Notes: generated by a model not told the origin, from the letters alone. A stretch of DNA of 64,000 nucleotides from Diospyros lotus (GCF_014633365.1 NC_068339.1:13415925-13479924), one strand, 5' to 3'. Shown: positions 47,928 to 59,455, counted from the first letter of the stretch. Program-made: numbers and translations.

Positions 47928-50900
47928 GGTAGCACATCAACAGATAGATCAAAGCACCAAGTTGCATTCAGCTTGGCAAATTGAGGGAAAAATAAACAGC
48001 TCCAACTAATTCAAATTACTTTCGAAACCCTGAGGAAAAAAAATGCAGCCAATCCATTACATGTCAATATATCACATAGTGATGTAACAGAAAACTTAAA
48101 TAGCCATTTCCCAGAGTCAGCCAAAAGGGATTTTTTTCTACGTTTTGCCCTATCAAGGTACTAAATACATCATCTCTTACTATGTTGTCCCAGCCCAACT
48201 TAATTTGCTTAAAATATTTTGTGCACAGTAATACATTAGGCTTTCTGACACTGCTTTGTGTCCTGCACAAGTGCACATACCAAATTTTTATGTTCCACCT
48301 GTCCCCAAAAGCATTTGAAAAGAAATTCAAACAAAAGAACATTAATCATGCTGCAATGAAGCCAGAAGTCATGATATGGATAGACAATGTAAAGACCATA
48401 AGGAATTTAATAAAGACCATACTAAACAATGCACATAGCTTTTCTCATATTCATTTTTCCTTAGTTTATGTATACTAGCAAAATATCAACTTCCTCGAAG
48501 CTCTAGAAAATCATGCTAAGAGAAACACCATTAGCAATACCACTCTCCTTTTTGTAATGAATAACAAAGGTTTATTAAAGGGAGAGGGGCAGAGAAGAGA
48601 AGGGGGATGAAGGCAATTTCAGTTCAAGGTACCAAATACACCCAGCATACACCACAACTCGAGGGGCGAGGAAGCTATAAGAATCCTATTATGCAACATA
48701 TTGTAGATCTCAACACGAAACATGAGGGAAGGAATGCTCTGGTAACAGTCTCTAAATTAGACCTAACTCGTAAAGTCCACTATCCTTGTGTATGATGCTT
48801 CAGCTATGAAGGGTAAGATATTCAAAACTTTATCCTAGTATTCAGATAGGACAGTCCATGTATTTAACTTGTAATGCTCATGAAGACAAAAAACGAGTCT
48901 TATATTCCAAAACCAGGAACTTGTAAAAACAAATACTAGTTTGCTTGCAATAAGTTACTTCAAAATCAATATATTAAAATGCATGAACCAAAGGTAGTCG
49001 TCATATGGGTTGTGTGCCATAGGGAGGAGGGGCATTTATTGTTTGCTCATTCTATGGCATTCAGTACTCATGATCATACACAAAACCTCCCCCTTGAAAG
49101 CCCCTTTGGAGACCAAGTGCTCTCCTTGGGGCAGGCCTTCTTTGTTTGGACTGCCTCTCTTTATTCAAGTTCTTGACAACCTGTGCAAGGAGGGACAAAT
49201 AGTGGTGGACTGGTGCTTTAAGCAAACCAGTGAGACTGTTAACCAGTTGCTTTTCATTCTCTTGTGGTCAGGGGGGATTCAAAGTCTTATTTAATAATAA
49301 AACTTCAACAAAATGCCATAACAGTATTATTAATTGTTCCCAAAGAAAAACCAGCTATCAATTACATTAGGCACAAAATACATAAAAAAAACTTATGAGT
49401 AATATTCAAGTGATGACATTTCATTCCTCTCTAAGAAAGAAAAATAATAACTTCCAATAAGGTACTAGAGGTTTAAATCATCAATTGCATTACTTGAGAA
49501 CAATTTAAATAACAAATACGACACCTGTTTCCGTGATGATGAATCCGATAAGCTAATTGACAGATTGGTAGCTAACTTAGTAGGAATAAACCAACTTTCT
49601 TTCCTACCCTGGTAAAACAAGAATAGTAAGGGACTGAAGGAAAGGGCATAGTATTAACCATAATAAGGAGAAAAAATAAAACATGTTATATACGAAGAAT
49701 ATGTAGATATTCACCTGCTGGAGCTTGACCAACCCCAAGTCTGCTAGGTCTTTTATAACACTCTTCTGAATGTCAGTCAATGTATTGATGTTATATGCCT
49801 ACACATGAAGGAGACAGTTGAACACCTGAATTAAAGGTTGAATCATAACACCACCTTGCAAAAGTAGTTTTCAAGTCTCAATGTGAAGCATATAAAATCT
49901 GTTTGAGACAATTATTCATCCAACAGATGACAATTTTTAGGAAGGGGAAAGATCATGAACCAATAAAGTGCAACATTATTTAACCGAGCTTAAAATTGTT
50001 GATAAGGAGAAGCCTTAATTAACTAACAAAGAAAGTGAAACAAAAAACTGCACGAATGTAATACCTGGCCTGTAACATGGAAACTAAGCTCAAGCAGAAA
50101 TGAAATCAAATCTGCTGAATCCAAGCCACGTTCCTTCAAGAAAATTGAGGTAGCCAAATTGTTGGTCAACATTCAATTACTAAGCAAGGTTATAACACAA
50201 ATCAGTGACAATAGGCAAGGTTGCTAAGAATAGAAAACAATTGTCCATGTTATAGAGCCAGACTGGCATGGGATTTACTATTAGTCTGCTCAACTAGTTA
50301 CTACTGACAGAATTCTAACAGCCCATTTGGTATGCAGATTATAAGGTGGTAATACCACCTAAAGGAGTAATACTTTGTTTGGTACAAAACATAAAACGGG
50401 ATTACCTCATCAAAGGATAAAATAATCCCAACAGTGGGATAAACTAATATCACATTCCGCCCCCCCCTGCAGTACTGTAAAATCTGGGGGAGGTGGGATT
50501 AGAACATCTCTCTCACTCTCACTCTCACCGCAAGCCTTAGTTGCTCACTGCCACTGCCACCTCATGTTGCTGCCACTGTCATTGCTCACTGCCACCACCT
50601 CGTCATCACCATTGTCGCTTGCTGCCACCATGTTCTACTCTGTTCGAACCAATTTCTGTTCCAACCTCACCGATCTGGATTTCCAATTTGATTTCCATCC
50701 CATTTTAAACCAGATTTTTTATTTCCAATTTGATGTCCATATCTTCTTAATTTTTGTTCAGAATTATATTTCTAAACATATTTTTGTAATCAAAAATATA
50801 TTTTATGCAATTTTAAAATATATTTTCCATAATAGAGTATATTTGGGCAAAAAGGAAAATTGGTCATTTGACAATTAATGACCAGTAATAGCTCATTCAG

Positions 50901-53900
50901 AATTTAGCATAGAATAGTTATAACTTCAGTTAATACCTCCTCTACCAAACATGGGACAGTATAATTTAGTCTCATCATTATTTTATCCCATCGTTAACTT
51001 TATCCCATCAAAATTCAATCTAGATACCAAATGGGCCATAATAGAATATTTATTGTCACAGAATTTTAATAAAAGAATTATTGTAACAAAATTCTAACAG
51101 AAGAATTACTTTTGTTGAGGCATTGCATAAACAGTTACAAGTAGATTTCTCTGTCAACTAGAAATTAATGTCACAGAAGAATGGCAACCATGATCAATGC
51201 CAATAAAAAAATTCTAAAACAATTTCAGAAACATTTAAAGAACCACTATTAGTACATTCAAATGATGCAGATACAGATCATTTCTTCTTCTTCTTTTCTT
51301 TTCCTTTTTTTTTTTTAAGATTGTCTTACTTCCATGATTTGAAGGTTAGGCTTGGTACAAAAATAAGGTTGCTCGGTTGTGACCTGAAGGTCACAAGGTC
51401 AAGACAGGAAACAGCCTCATTTCTAAGTAAGGGTAAGGTTGCATAACATTGACCTTCACCAGAGCCAATAATGCAGGAGCCTTGTGCACTAGGTACACCT
51501 TGTCTTAGTTCCATGATTTCTCAAACTTATAAAAAATAATGAAAAGATAAATGATAAATACAAAAATAAATTGAAAGTTTGAAATTTTCCAACAATATAT
51601 CGATGGATTATCTGCCCCCAAATATAGCATAACCTAACAAGTAGTATCACTTAGAAATTCATATTATAAAGCTCACACTTGGATTTCAAAATTCAGGGAT
51701 TAGTGCTATTGTGTACCTCACTATGTCAAACTCATCATTAAACTTCTTTACAATATTCTAGACAAAAAAATCATGAGATTTTTTAAACATAATAAACTTG
51801 TACGATACCTCAGAATTTGAAATATATTCCCTGATGATGTACCAAAGTTGTGCATTCGTATCCATCAACTGTAATTAACAAATGTAAGCATAGTTTCTAG
51901 TAACAACCTGCATAAAAAGTGCAACTGCAAAATGACTATTGACAGCATACCAGGAATTGGAAACCACTTTCAGTTAATTTTGGAGCTTCTTTGTCCCTGT
52001 AGAGAAAAACATGTCATGAAATACTGTGCCCTCATCCACAATTACAAATCAAAAGGTAAAGTTTTTATGAAAGTGAAAAGGACCTTTGACTCAGAAGGCC
52101 TCGCTGGAATATTTTCATCATAGAAGAGCTGAAGTTTGTCGTCCTTTCAGCTTGGCTGGAGCTTATAAGATGCAGCAAGAAACACTGATGTATCACAATT
52201 GTAAGTCATGAGAAAAGGGCCAAACTATCAGGAAACTGCACAATACCAGTTATTGAAACTATGTCATCTCATGACAGATGTGTCATGGTAAGTTGGAACT
52301 TACCACCTTTCTAACTTAATCGACCATAGACATGAGACAGAGAACATACATGCAAGGATCAAGTTCATACCTCCCACTGTTCAGCAGCATAAGCCTCTAA
52401 ATCCTCCAACCTTGGGAGTCTCACTGTGACATTGGCAGGCATAGGTTCCCTTGGTAAAACTCCACTGCAGTATGCAATAAGGTTACCATGCATGCTAAGT
52501 AAAACACTATGCATATATTGCGGAACAGATCATTTATAACAATAGTACAAGAAAAAGATTACTAGGAGTAGATCACGGTTTCAGGTTGCAGTGTGAAAGT
52601 ACCTCACAAGCAATTTACTTCAGACTTCAGCTGTTAACAATAAACTCAAGGAAATATATACAGTTTGGGTTTTTTTTTTTTTTTTTTTTTTTGGGGGGGG
52701 GGGGGGTGTTCTTTTGACGAACACAAAACTTAAAAAGACCAAAATGAAATAGTAATACCAAGTAAAATAGTTAAAAATTTGGGTCATCATAAATTTTTTA
52801 AACAAACAGTCATCTCATTCTCAACCCAAAACAAAGGTAAACAAGCTTACGTTTATAACTGCACACACAATAAACACAACATGTACAGCTAACACACAAA
52901 AGAATGACAACCACAAACCTCAATCTAAAGCTTACCCATGTACTATATGCTTTCGAAGGTTAATCTGAAATGTTTGGTTTAATCTATAAGTAGTTTCCTT
53001 TTTCCTGCAACAGAATACAAAGAATTTCAGCATCTATGCAAGCAGTATGTTAAATTTTTCAAAATGAATATTATAATTAAGCTGCTATGGTCATCAAAGG
53101 ACAGCAAAATTTTCCAAGAATCAAAGCATAGTTAATTCTGAAGTCATAGACAGAAACAAATAAATCCAAATGATAAGGACTTGAGTTATGTTAATTGTTG
53201 AACTATTTTATGATGTAAACTTTACGTGGAAATACTCCTGATAATGAAAATGAATTTTTATCCATGTATAAATGACTATCCTTAACTCTAACTGTGGCAA
53301 TCCTCTTAACACCCAGTGTCAAGGCATTGGTTCTTATCATAGCTAGTCCCAAGCTCAGTTAAAGGTAATCCTCTTAACTTCATGTGGAAATACTCCTGAT
53401 AATTTTTCTCCATGTACAAATGACCATTCTTGGGTCCACCTAAGGATTTAGTAATCCTCTTAAGACTTCTAGTGTTAAAGGCATTGGTTATTATCACAGC
53501 TAGTCCCAAGCTCAGTTAAAGGAGAAGATTGTGTTTGGTAGCTCACAACCAGAGGCAAAATCATCACATCTTCTTATCATGAATTTTAGACAAAGACATT
53601 ATTGATGACAATGACAAGCTAAAATCCGTGTAGCCAACACCACCAAGTGGGATTAAGGCTTGGCAAGTTTCCAAAGAGAAACAACAAATCATATTTGAAC
53701 TATAGAATTGAACAAGCAAAATGAACCTTTTGAGAAAGAACTGCCCTTGTTAACATGGAACCTCACTAGTAACACAGAAGTTAATGATGAATGTCTCCAC
53801 CACATAATTTTCTAAGAAGATATTATAAGTTGGAGTAGGAAAGTAATTTGAAGCAGAACTGCCACTTTCAATAGAGAAATTCATCAAGATATCTTGGCCA

Positions 53901-55357
53901 AGCAAACAGTTGACGCAGAGAATGATTAGATTATAATTCTTAGGGACCCTTTCCCCTTTGACAAAATGTCCCTTGAGGATCCAAATAAGGTTCACCTTAT
54001 TTCCAAGACTTCTTTTTCCTTGAAATGTTCTTAGCCCATGTTTTTCCTTCCTCTTCACCAGTGGAAATGAAGATGCCATGCCTCATGGAGACGAGCTTTC
54101 TTCATTAAGCTGTCATATGGGCTGAAAACTCCTCAGAGTGTTCAAGGAACACGTCTAGAAGCAGCAAGTTATGTCTGAATCAGTGAACATAGGCAACACA
54201 TTATGAATCCAATTCAGACGCAAGGTTACTTCCATATCCCTTGGAAAGACTGGACCAAATAGGCAATATGTCATGATTCACAAATGGACCCCATTGTTCT
54301 TCCCATCAGAATAAATTTCTACTGTACTTGGCTCTCAGAAACTCATATTAAACTTCTCAACCAAAAGGTACTCATGCATCCTTGGTGGGTTTAGCCATCA
54401 AGCCCAAAAAAACCCCCACCATGCATCTATGAGATTGTAGAAACTGCAATCATAAAACCAAGAAGTGCCTCCAACCCATCATGCATCAGAAGATAATGAA
54501 ATTAGTTTCTTTGGCTTGTGGGTGTGAGCCTACCTTTGTAACAAAAATGGGCACAAACCAATCTAGTATATTTAAAATCCATTTAGCTATTTCACATTTA
54601 ACCCTCCAAACAACGTATAGATAGGAATACATAAGACCAGCCACTTAATGATGCATAAATTTACACTGCATATTACTTTTCTTATTGGTGATGATCTTAA
54701 ACACTAGGATCGGCCTACCTTTATATTATTTTTCACTGAACTCTGAGACTGAAACCTGGATTCATAAGTAAAGAATTTTTTATTCTTAACGGTTGGTGAT
54801 TGATCGAGAAAAGAAAAAATTCTCTAGTATTAGCAGAGGGTATTCAAACAGCCATCAGTAATTAGTACTGCCAGCAAAGGAGAAAGGGCATCGTGTACCT
54901 GTCAACAGTTTCAGTTAATATTCTCAACTGAATCAATCTATCAATGGCTACTTTATGTTTAGAGAATCCATCAGCAAGCACCCACTCTTCCATCGACTTG
55001 GCTGATACAGGCACATCAATGTACAACAATTGCAGCACATATTTCTTGGCTAACGGTGGCAAAGATCTGAGCAAAACAGAAGACAGAAGATAAAACTCTG
55101 GCAACTCTTTGGAACTAACTGAGTAATTAACTAAATTAAAACTAATAGCATTATAAGAACCTTAATTCATCTATATGAAAACCCTCGACACCTGCTTGAA
55201 ACTTGACCCTAAGAAAATAATTATTGACAGAGAGAGTGGGAGACCTGAGAATGGCCTCACAAATAAAGGCGTTGTCGTAGAGCTTGTCGAGCTTCATGGC
55301 AGGCAGCGAGGCCACCATGTCCATGAAGTTCTTCGCGATGATCTTCACTTGAGGCAT
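44692..55357 (-). CDS. TFB2: TFIIH subunit 4 (p52, TFB2), complete, 15 exons, 452 aa
   Basis: Subunit of the core of general transcription and DNA-repair factor TFIIH; it anchors and stimulates the XPB helicase. Exons on the minus strand: 55357-55245, 55066-54899, 53004-52936, 52464-52371, 52184-52084, 51996-51951, 51868-51809, 50133-50065, 49798-49715, 49608-49525, 47762-47677, 46792-46702, 45349-45269, 45007-44933, 44829-44692. They add to 1359 nt with every phase matching. Recognisable stretches: NFMDMVASLPAMKLDKLY at the start, SMMKIFQRGLLS in exon 5, LTESGFQFLLMDTNAQLWY across exons 6-7, LISFLLELSFHVTGQAYNI across exons 8-9, NFRMYAYSSSKLHCEIL in exon 11 and the C-terminal RLWESDMNRVEMTPAHLY plus VFEAACDFAREYGG (Tfb2_C) module. 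Length is close to the Arabidopsis protein. The gene spans 10.7 kb because of repeat-filled introns. Confidence 0.96.
45440..46095. mobile_element. Possible non-autonomous transposon in TFB2 intron 13
   Basis: Near the left end, GGATAACTGCAACAACTACCCCTGATATTTG, and near the right end, GGATGGTTATTGCAATTTTCCC, contain related motifs in opposite orientation: CAATAACCATCC on the reverse complement of the right end resembles GCAACAACTACCCC on the left. This resembles transposons with ...GCAATAACCACCC... termini. A SINE is nested inside. No target duplication was identified. Confidence 0.35.
45660..45800 (-). repeat. tRNA-derived SINE, copy 4
   Basis: Shares with copies 1 and 2: CTTGTACCCTCAATTTCGGCAG, GGTAAATCGCAAGTGGAGA, CTCACTACGCAGG, TTGAACCC (B-box on the minus strand) and CAAATCTCAACTTATC. 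It is the best-preserved copy. Confidence 0.65.
47898..47923. repeat. (AT)n microsatellite
   Basis: About thirteen AT units inside TFB2 intron 10. Confidence 0.85.
48985..49290 (+). pseudogene. LINE (L1-type) fragment in TFB2 intron 10
   Basis: Frames on the plus strand give FFVWTASL near 49140-49165 and LDNLCKEGQIVVDWC near 49168-49215. After a gap comes a residue pattern like SGESVDHLL, here SETVNQLL. These are the successive blocks of the zinc-binding domain that ends plant L1 reverse-transcriptase proteins (FxWxAxxxxxxTxDNLxxRG...CxxC). The rest of the LINE is absent. Confidence 0.55.
50321..51036. mobile_element. Non-autonomous DNA transposon (Harbinger- or hAT-like) in TFB2 intron 7
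   Basis: Left end GCCCATTTGGTATGCAGATT and reverse complement of right end GCCCATTTGGTATCTAGATT are matching terminal inverted repeats (18 of 20). Subterminal regions also mirror each other: AATACCACC / GGTATTAAC-like and GGGATAAA / TTTATCCCA repeats. The centre carries a GC-rich pyrimidine block with repeated TGCCAC motifs. A clear target duplication is not visible, so the superfamily is not settled. Confidence 0.6.
52670..52706. repeat. T23-G14 tract
   Basis: 23 T (52670-52692) followed directly by 14 G (52693-52706) in TFB2 intron 3. Confidence 0.9.
53226..53530. repeat. Tandem duplication, period about 157 bp
   Basis: GTGGAAATACTCCTGATAAT occurs at 53226 and 53384, and AAGGCATTGGTT ... 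TAGTCCCAAGCTCAGTTAAAGG at 53321 and 53478. The two units are collinear with an offset of 157-158 bp and scattered mismatches. They lie in TFB2 intron 2 and are non-coding. Confidence 0.85.
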
Positions 55358-56498
55358 TTTTCTGCGAAATAGGCGTTTTACGAAGATGGAGCAAACTAAT
55401 GGGATCAGAAACAGCAATCAAAACCTCTCAGAAATGCCTTCATCAAAGACGAAAAGAAACTGATTCCGACCCCCATCTCTGATTGTGTATGGGGGTATCC
55501 ATGCCTATTCCGAACTCTCAACTGTAATAGTCTGCCATTTGTAGGAATTAGGAAAGGGGGTTTTATTCAGTGAACAATAATGATTTTTTTTAAGGTAAAA
55601 GGGGTTAAATCGGGGTTAGATGAACTTTAATAGGGTTAGATAAATTAAATCAATTTTAATAAAATCATAAAAAATATATCTAAAAAAATGTTATTTAAAC
55701 ATTTAAAGTACCAATTTAGTTGGGGATATAGAATTATTTGACAAGAATAGTTGAGCAATATTGTCAAAAAAAAAAAAAAAACGACAAAATATATTATTCA
55801 AGAAAAATATATTTTTAAAATTTTTAATATAAAGTATATGACATAAAATTGACAAATAATTACTCATATTTGAAAGCATAACTTGACTATGATTCTCAAA
55901 GCAGTGGCTGAATGAGGCCTTTTGTATTCAGCCTCATAAATCAGATGAAAATTTTGTCAAACATATTAGTATTCAACTTAAATATTTTTTTCCAAGATTT
56001 AACAAAACCTTAATTATTCATTAAACCAGCATAATTATCGTCTTTTGATTAAGATATATTTTTATTTCATCTATTGTTCACAATCTTTTCAAACAAGAAC
56101 CATCCATCTCCACTTCTCCCCGTTCAAAAGAGAGATAAAAAATAAGCCTTTAAACGAGTAGTCGACAATAACCGTCTTCCATCCAGTTCCAAATCATCCC
56201 CTTTTCCTGATCCCACTCCCGCTGCCAACAAGAAAATATGTCAATACACCAGAAGCTTTGGAGCCTCCTTATAACAAATCCCAGTCTTGCTTCTGCAAAT
56301 TTGTGCGTCCAACATACATGAAAACTTCCTACCATCCAACCCATCTTCGTAATTTTACATATTCTTCCCCCAGCTTACAGCTTACAGCTGGGGCCAATGC
56401 TATTGCAGGGAGCTAACAAAACTAAAAGGAAGGGGCACTACACCATGAGGCTTGCTTGCACATCATGCCAAAATACACATCATTTCCTGGGAGCGTTT
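55358..56498. other. Promoter and leader of TFB2, then AT-rich spacer
   Basis: 55358 to about 55530 is GC-richer and likely the 5' UTR and core promoter of the minus-strand TFB2 gene. The rest is AT-rich with no gene I can support. 56100-56400 may be trailing sequence of the adjacent kinase pseudogene. Confidence 0.45.
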
Positions 56499-57048
56499 TT
56501 ATCGGGGTTCAAGTTGCGATGTTGTATCAAGATCCACCGAACAAATTTCTTGTCGCTGTTGGACATTTACATTGTCTTTCCTCGTCGAGTAAGCAGGGAT
56601 TTTGGGAGTGGGCACAGCCTTACTTTCAATTTTGAGCATGGAAGAAACTTCCAGCATCAGCATGGACAGCGGCCTATCTTGCCATTTCTCTTCGACGCAC
56701 AGCAAGGCCACCTGCATACATCGCATGATTTTTACATGACGATGATGAATCATCCAGCAGTGGATCCACAAACTCCATGCCTTTGCCGTCTTTCCATAGT
56801 TCATAAGCCTGGAAAAAGTCGCAAGAGTAATCATCCATCCTTTCTGTTGGCTGTGAATTGCAAGTTTGAAAGAAGAAATTGTCCAGCAACTTACATATTC
56901 TAGAAGATCTAGATCTTCTTCCCGGCCGCATACACATGTATTCTTTTTGCCACTTATGATTTGCAGCAATAGAACTCCAAAGCAGTAAAATGTTGTATTT
57001 TATTGAGTATATGCCATCTTTTACATATTTGGGGGGCAACATAACTAC
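56499..57048 (-). pseudogene. Receptor-like kinase, C-terminal piece of the kinase domain
   Basis: Read on the minus strand: MLPPKYVKDGIYSIKYN (57042 downward, the activation-segment/APE region), then in another frame FGVLLLQIISGKKN and DLDLLEY, an intact intron (GT at 56894, AG at 56809), AYELWKDGKGMEFVDPLLDD, and in a third frame KIMRCMQVALLCVEEKWQDRP with MLMLEVSSML up to the stop at 56499. This is the standard end of DUF26/S-domain-like plant receptor kinases. Two single-base frameshifts (near 56975 and near 56735) and the absence of the whole N-lobe and catalytic loop make it a relic. It is the 3' end of the chitinase-receptor gene to its right. Confidence 0.85.
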
Positions 57049-57190
57049 AGCCGGCTCAACCAGAATCCATCTAAGCAGCCACCTAAGGCCAGCATTTACA
57101 AAGGCCTCAAAATTTTATAATTTATATATATTTTTTCTTTTTAATAATAAATATTTTATTAAAAAAAAATTGACTCAAAAATAAAATTCA
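57049..57190. mobile_element. Small insertion separating membrane and kinase parts
   Basis: Between the membrane segment and the remaining kinase there are only about 140 bp of non-coding sequence. It begins with AGCCGGCTCAACCAGAAT and holds AAGGCCTCAAAATTTTATAAT, a type of sequence seen at the ends of hAT-like repeats. The missing kinase half was lost here. Class unproven. Confidence 0.35.
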
Positions 57191-57194
57191 ATTT

Positions 57195-57320
57195 TCAGTG
57201 CAGATAAATAATTGAAGTGCCTAGCAGGAGAATGAGTACAACAACTATGGGCAGCACAATAGCCAATAGCAATTTCTTGCTTCCTTGTTTGTTGCCCCCT
57301 TCCCAAGTTTCGAAGGTATC
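57195..57320 (-). pseudogene. Transmembrane segment of the receptor-kinase relic
   Basis: One minus-strand frame reads TFETWEGGNKQGSKK followed by LLLAIVLPIVVVLILLLG and TSIIYLH, then a stop at 57195. Basic residues precede a hydrophobic run of about 22 residues, a typical single-pass helix of a plant receptor kinase. It sits between the chitinase-like part and the kinase remnant, in the order expected of a chitinase-related receptor-like kinase. Confidence 0.65.
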
Positions 57321-57774
57321 ATGTATTGATCAGAGTGAGCACAAGGATGTTTGTCCATCTTCCTATGCAAACTCTTGCAAATCATGCTCTGTTTGGAAAA
57401 CCAGAGTGCGTGCCCTGAAATCTTATGCAGTAAAAATGGCAATAGGTGATATTCAAAAAATGGGAGGCTCTCTTTTTCAATAAAGCCACCACTGGTCAAT
57501 GCTGCTGTCTGCCCTGTTACATTAAACATATACAGAGAAGCTAGAGAGAGTTCAGAAATATGTGAAGGGACAAGCAGAGAAACTTGATTTCATGATAGTA
57601 ATTAGTGAGACTCAACTCTCATTCAGGGCTTGAACCCCTTCAGCCTCCATATACAACATCAACAACAATCACAAGCCTTTATCCCATAAGGTGGGGTCGG
57701 CTTCAGCATCCATATGAAAAGGGAAAAAAAGAAGAAGGTACTGCATAAATTACACAATATAAACTGCAATTTAC

Positions 57775-58197
57775 CTTCCTTAGAAAGGATCCAATTATAA
57801 TCATATCATATGTGCCATACCACATAACCCAGAAGCCCTTTATCCCTTGCATAAGCAGTCTTCTTTTTTATAGCTTCAACATCATCAAAACAAACCCAAA
57901 GCAAACCATCGGAGCCATAGTTTACAACATAAGTTAATTTATATTTTGAAAAAGCTCCAACATTGCTTGTCTTGTACGTCTTGTAGTTGTAGGGTGCAAT
58001 TCCATCGTCCCTAATGCCTGGACCTGTTGCAGGTGCCCCAATTGCATTTTCTCTGGGGTTTGCAAGTAACCACACAAAGCCAAAGTATGGCAACCCCAGA
58101 ACCATCTTACAAGCTGGAAATCCTTTAGCAATCCATTCCTTTATACCACAATCAATACTTATATTGCTTGAGGGGTCATATAAGGCAGCATGAGCAC
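57775..58197 (-). pseudogene. GH18 (class V chitinase-like) domain, C-terminal half
   Basis: A plausible exon with an acceptor (TTTTACAG before 58197) and donor (GTAAAT after 57775). It reads GAHAALYDPSSNIS, GIKEWIAKGFPACKMVLGLPYFGF and WLLANPREN, then VGAFSKYKLTYVVNYGSDGLLWVCFDDVEAI and KGLLGYVVWHI. All are collinear with the second half of plant GH18 class V chitinases. A TGA at 57806-57808 interrupts the last strand (WHI-stop-YDYNWILSKE). Confidence 0.85.
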
Positions 58198-58895
58198 CTG
58201 TAAAATGTTCTTGTTGTGATAAGTGATTCAAAATTACATGAAAAATGTTCACATTTTATCTGCATTTTATTTGGCCTTAATTTTATTTGCATTACAACGT
58301 TATTCGGCGATGTTTAATATCAACCTTTGATCTCTTATAAGCGGTGATCTTGTGGCTTACATTCTTTCAGTCTGAGTATTTAAAGGCTTTATGAAACTCC
58401 AGTCATCATTTTTCACAATCAAGAAACCCTAATAGGCTAAGAGAGAGGTGACACAACCTGTGAATCCTTTGATCGGTAATAACATTCAATATATTGTTCT
58501 ATCTCCAGTTCAAATCACTTCATCGTGGGAGGTAATGTTAAGAGGCACTCTTGAGTATTGTATTTGCACAATTTGATGCAGTTTGTACTTTGTATTCTGT
58601 TTTCTTGATGCAATACTGTAAAGGTTATGTTTTTTGGTGATTTGGTATAATTGCGTTATATTCTCTTTGATATAGTAGATTAACTAGGGGCGAAAACTCA
58701 TGCCGTGATTAAGATCTATTTACGGATCTAAACACGTATATCGTGTGTATTGTAATGTTGGTGCGATTGACTTATTTTTTCGATTTGATATCTCGACTTG
58801 ATTCTTGGTTTCATTTTTTGTTGATTGTATCCATTGTAGGATTAACAGTTCTCTTGTAGGCAAGTGATACCCAAATGCTACAATATTTAACCAGT
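58198..58895. other. Unaligned insertion inside the GH18 region, possible solo LTR
   Basis: The middle of the GH18 barrel (the strand with the M-x-YD segment) is missing and about 650 bp of unrelated sequence takes its place. On the plus strand it has a TATTTAAAGG box near 58377 and ends GGATTAACA-like near 58838-58846, which would suit an LTR. Ends and target duplication are not clear. Confidence 0.35.
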
Positions 58896-59455
58896 CCCAA
58901 GTTCCTCACCATTGAGCCTACTGGATAACTGGTGGAATCTAAATTGCCCAGAATTCCTTGATTCAGTGTTTATGGCAGCCGGACATTCATCAAGAAGAGT
59001 TCCCAAATCCAGTGTGTTGGTCACCATGCTTGAAGGATCGCCAGAGAGGTCGATGCCCTGAAAGCAAAAAAGCCTAGCAGCCTAATAGAAGATTGGATGA
59101 AGGAGGTCCTTTGAGAGGCTTGGCTAACCATGGAAGAGAAGTTTGAATAATGTGCATCTCCAGACCAGATAGACAGAATGGTGGTAACCAATGGATTCTT
59201 GCCTATGGCAGTGCGGAAGAAGGTGGAAAAATGGGGTTCATCATCAGCAAGGGTGACATAGACCTGTAAGTGGAAGAATTGATTCTGGCAAAGGCACAAG
59301 CGAGATGAGTAAACAGTGTTGAATCTATCTCAGGAATGGGGATAAATGGGGAGCTAGTATTCCAGTAACCCAATCTGATCCAGGTCCTTACCTCTGAAGA
59401 AGTCAATTGTAAGGGGAGAAAGAAATAAAAGCAGGGTTAAGATTCTGAACAACAT
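58896..59455 (-). pseudogene. GH18 chitinase-like domain, N-terminal half with signal peptide
   Basis: From the ATG at 59455 a hydrophobic MLFRILTLLLFLSPLT looks like a signal peptide. After a frame change comes WIRLGYWNTSSPFIPIPEID and THLACAFARINSSTY, after another VYVTLADDEPHFSTFF and NPLVTTILSIWSGDA, then SQASQRTSFIQSSIRL, and after a third FQGIDLSGDPSSMVTNTLDLGTLLDE. The order matches class V chitinases. Three frameshifts are visible (near 59400, 59265 and 59060). The catalytic DxDxE motif is replaced by IDLSGDP, so even the ancestor was probably a binding rather than a hydrolysing domain, as in CHRK1. Confidence 0.82.
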
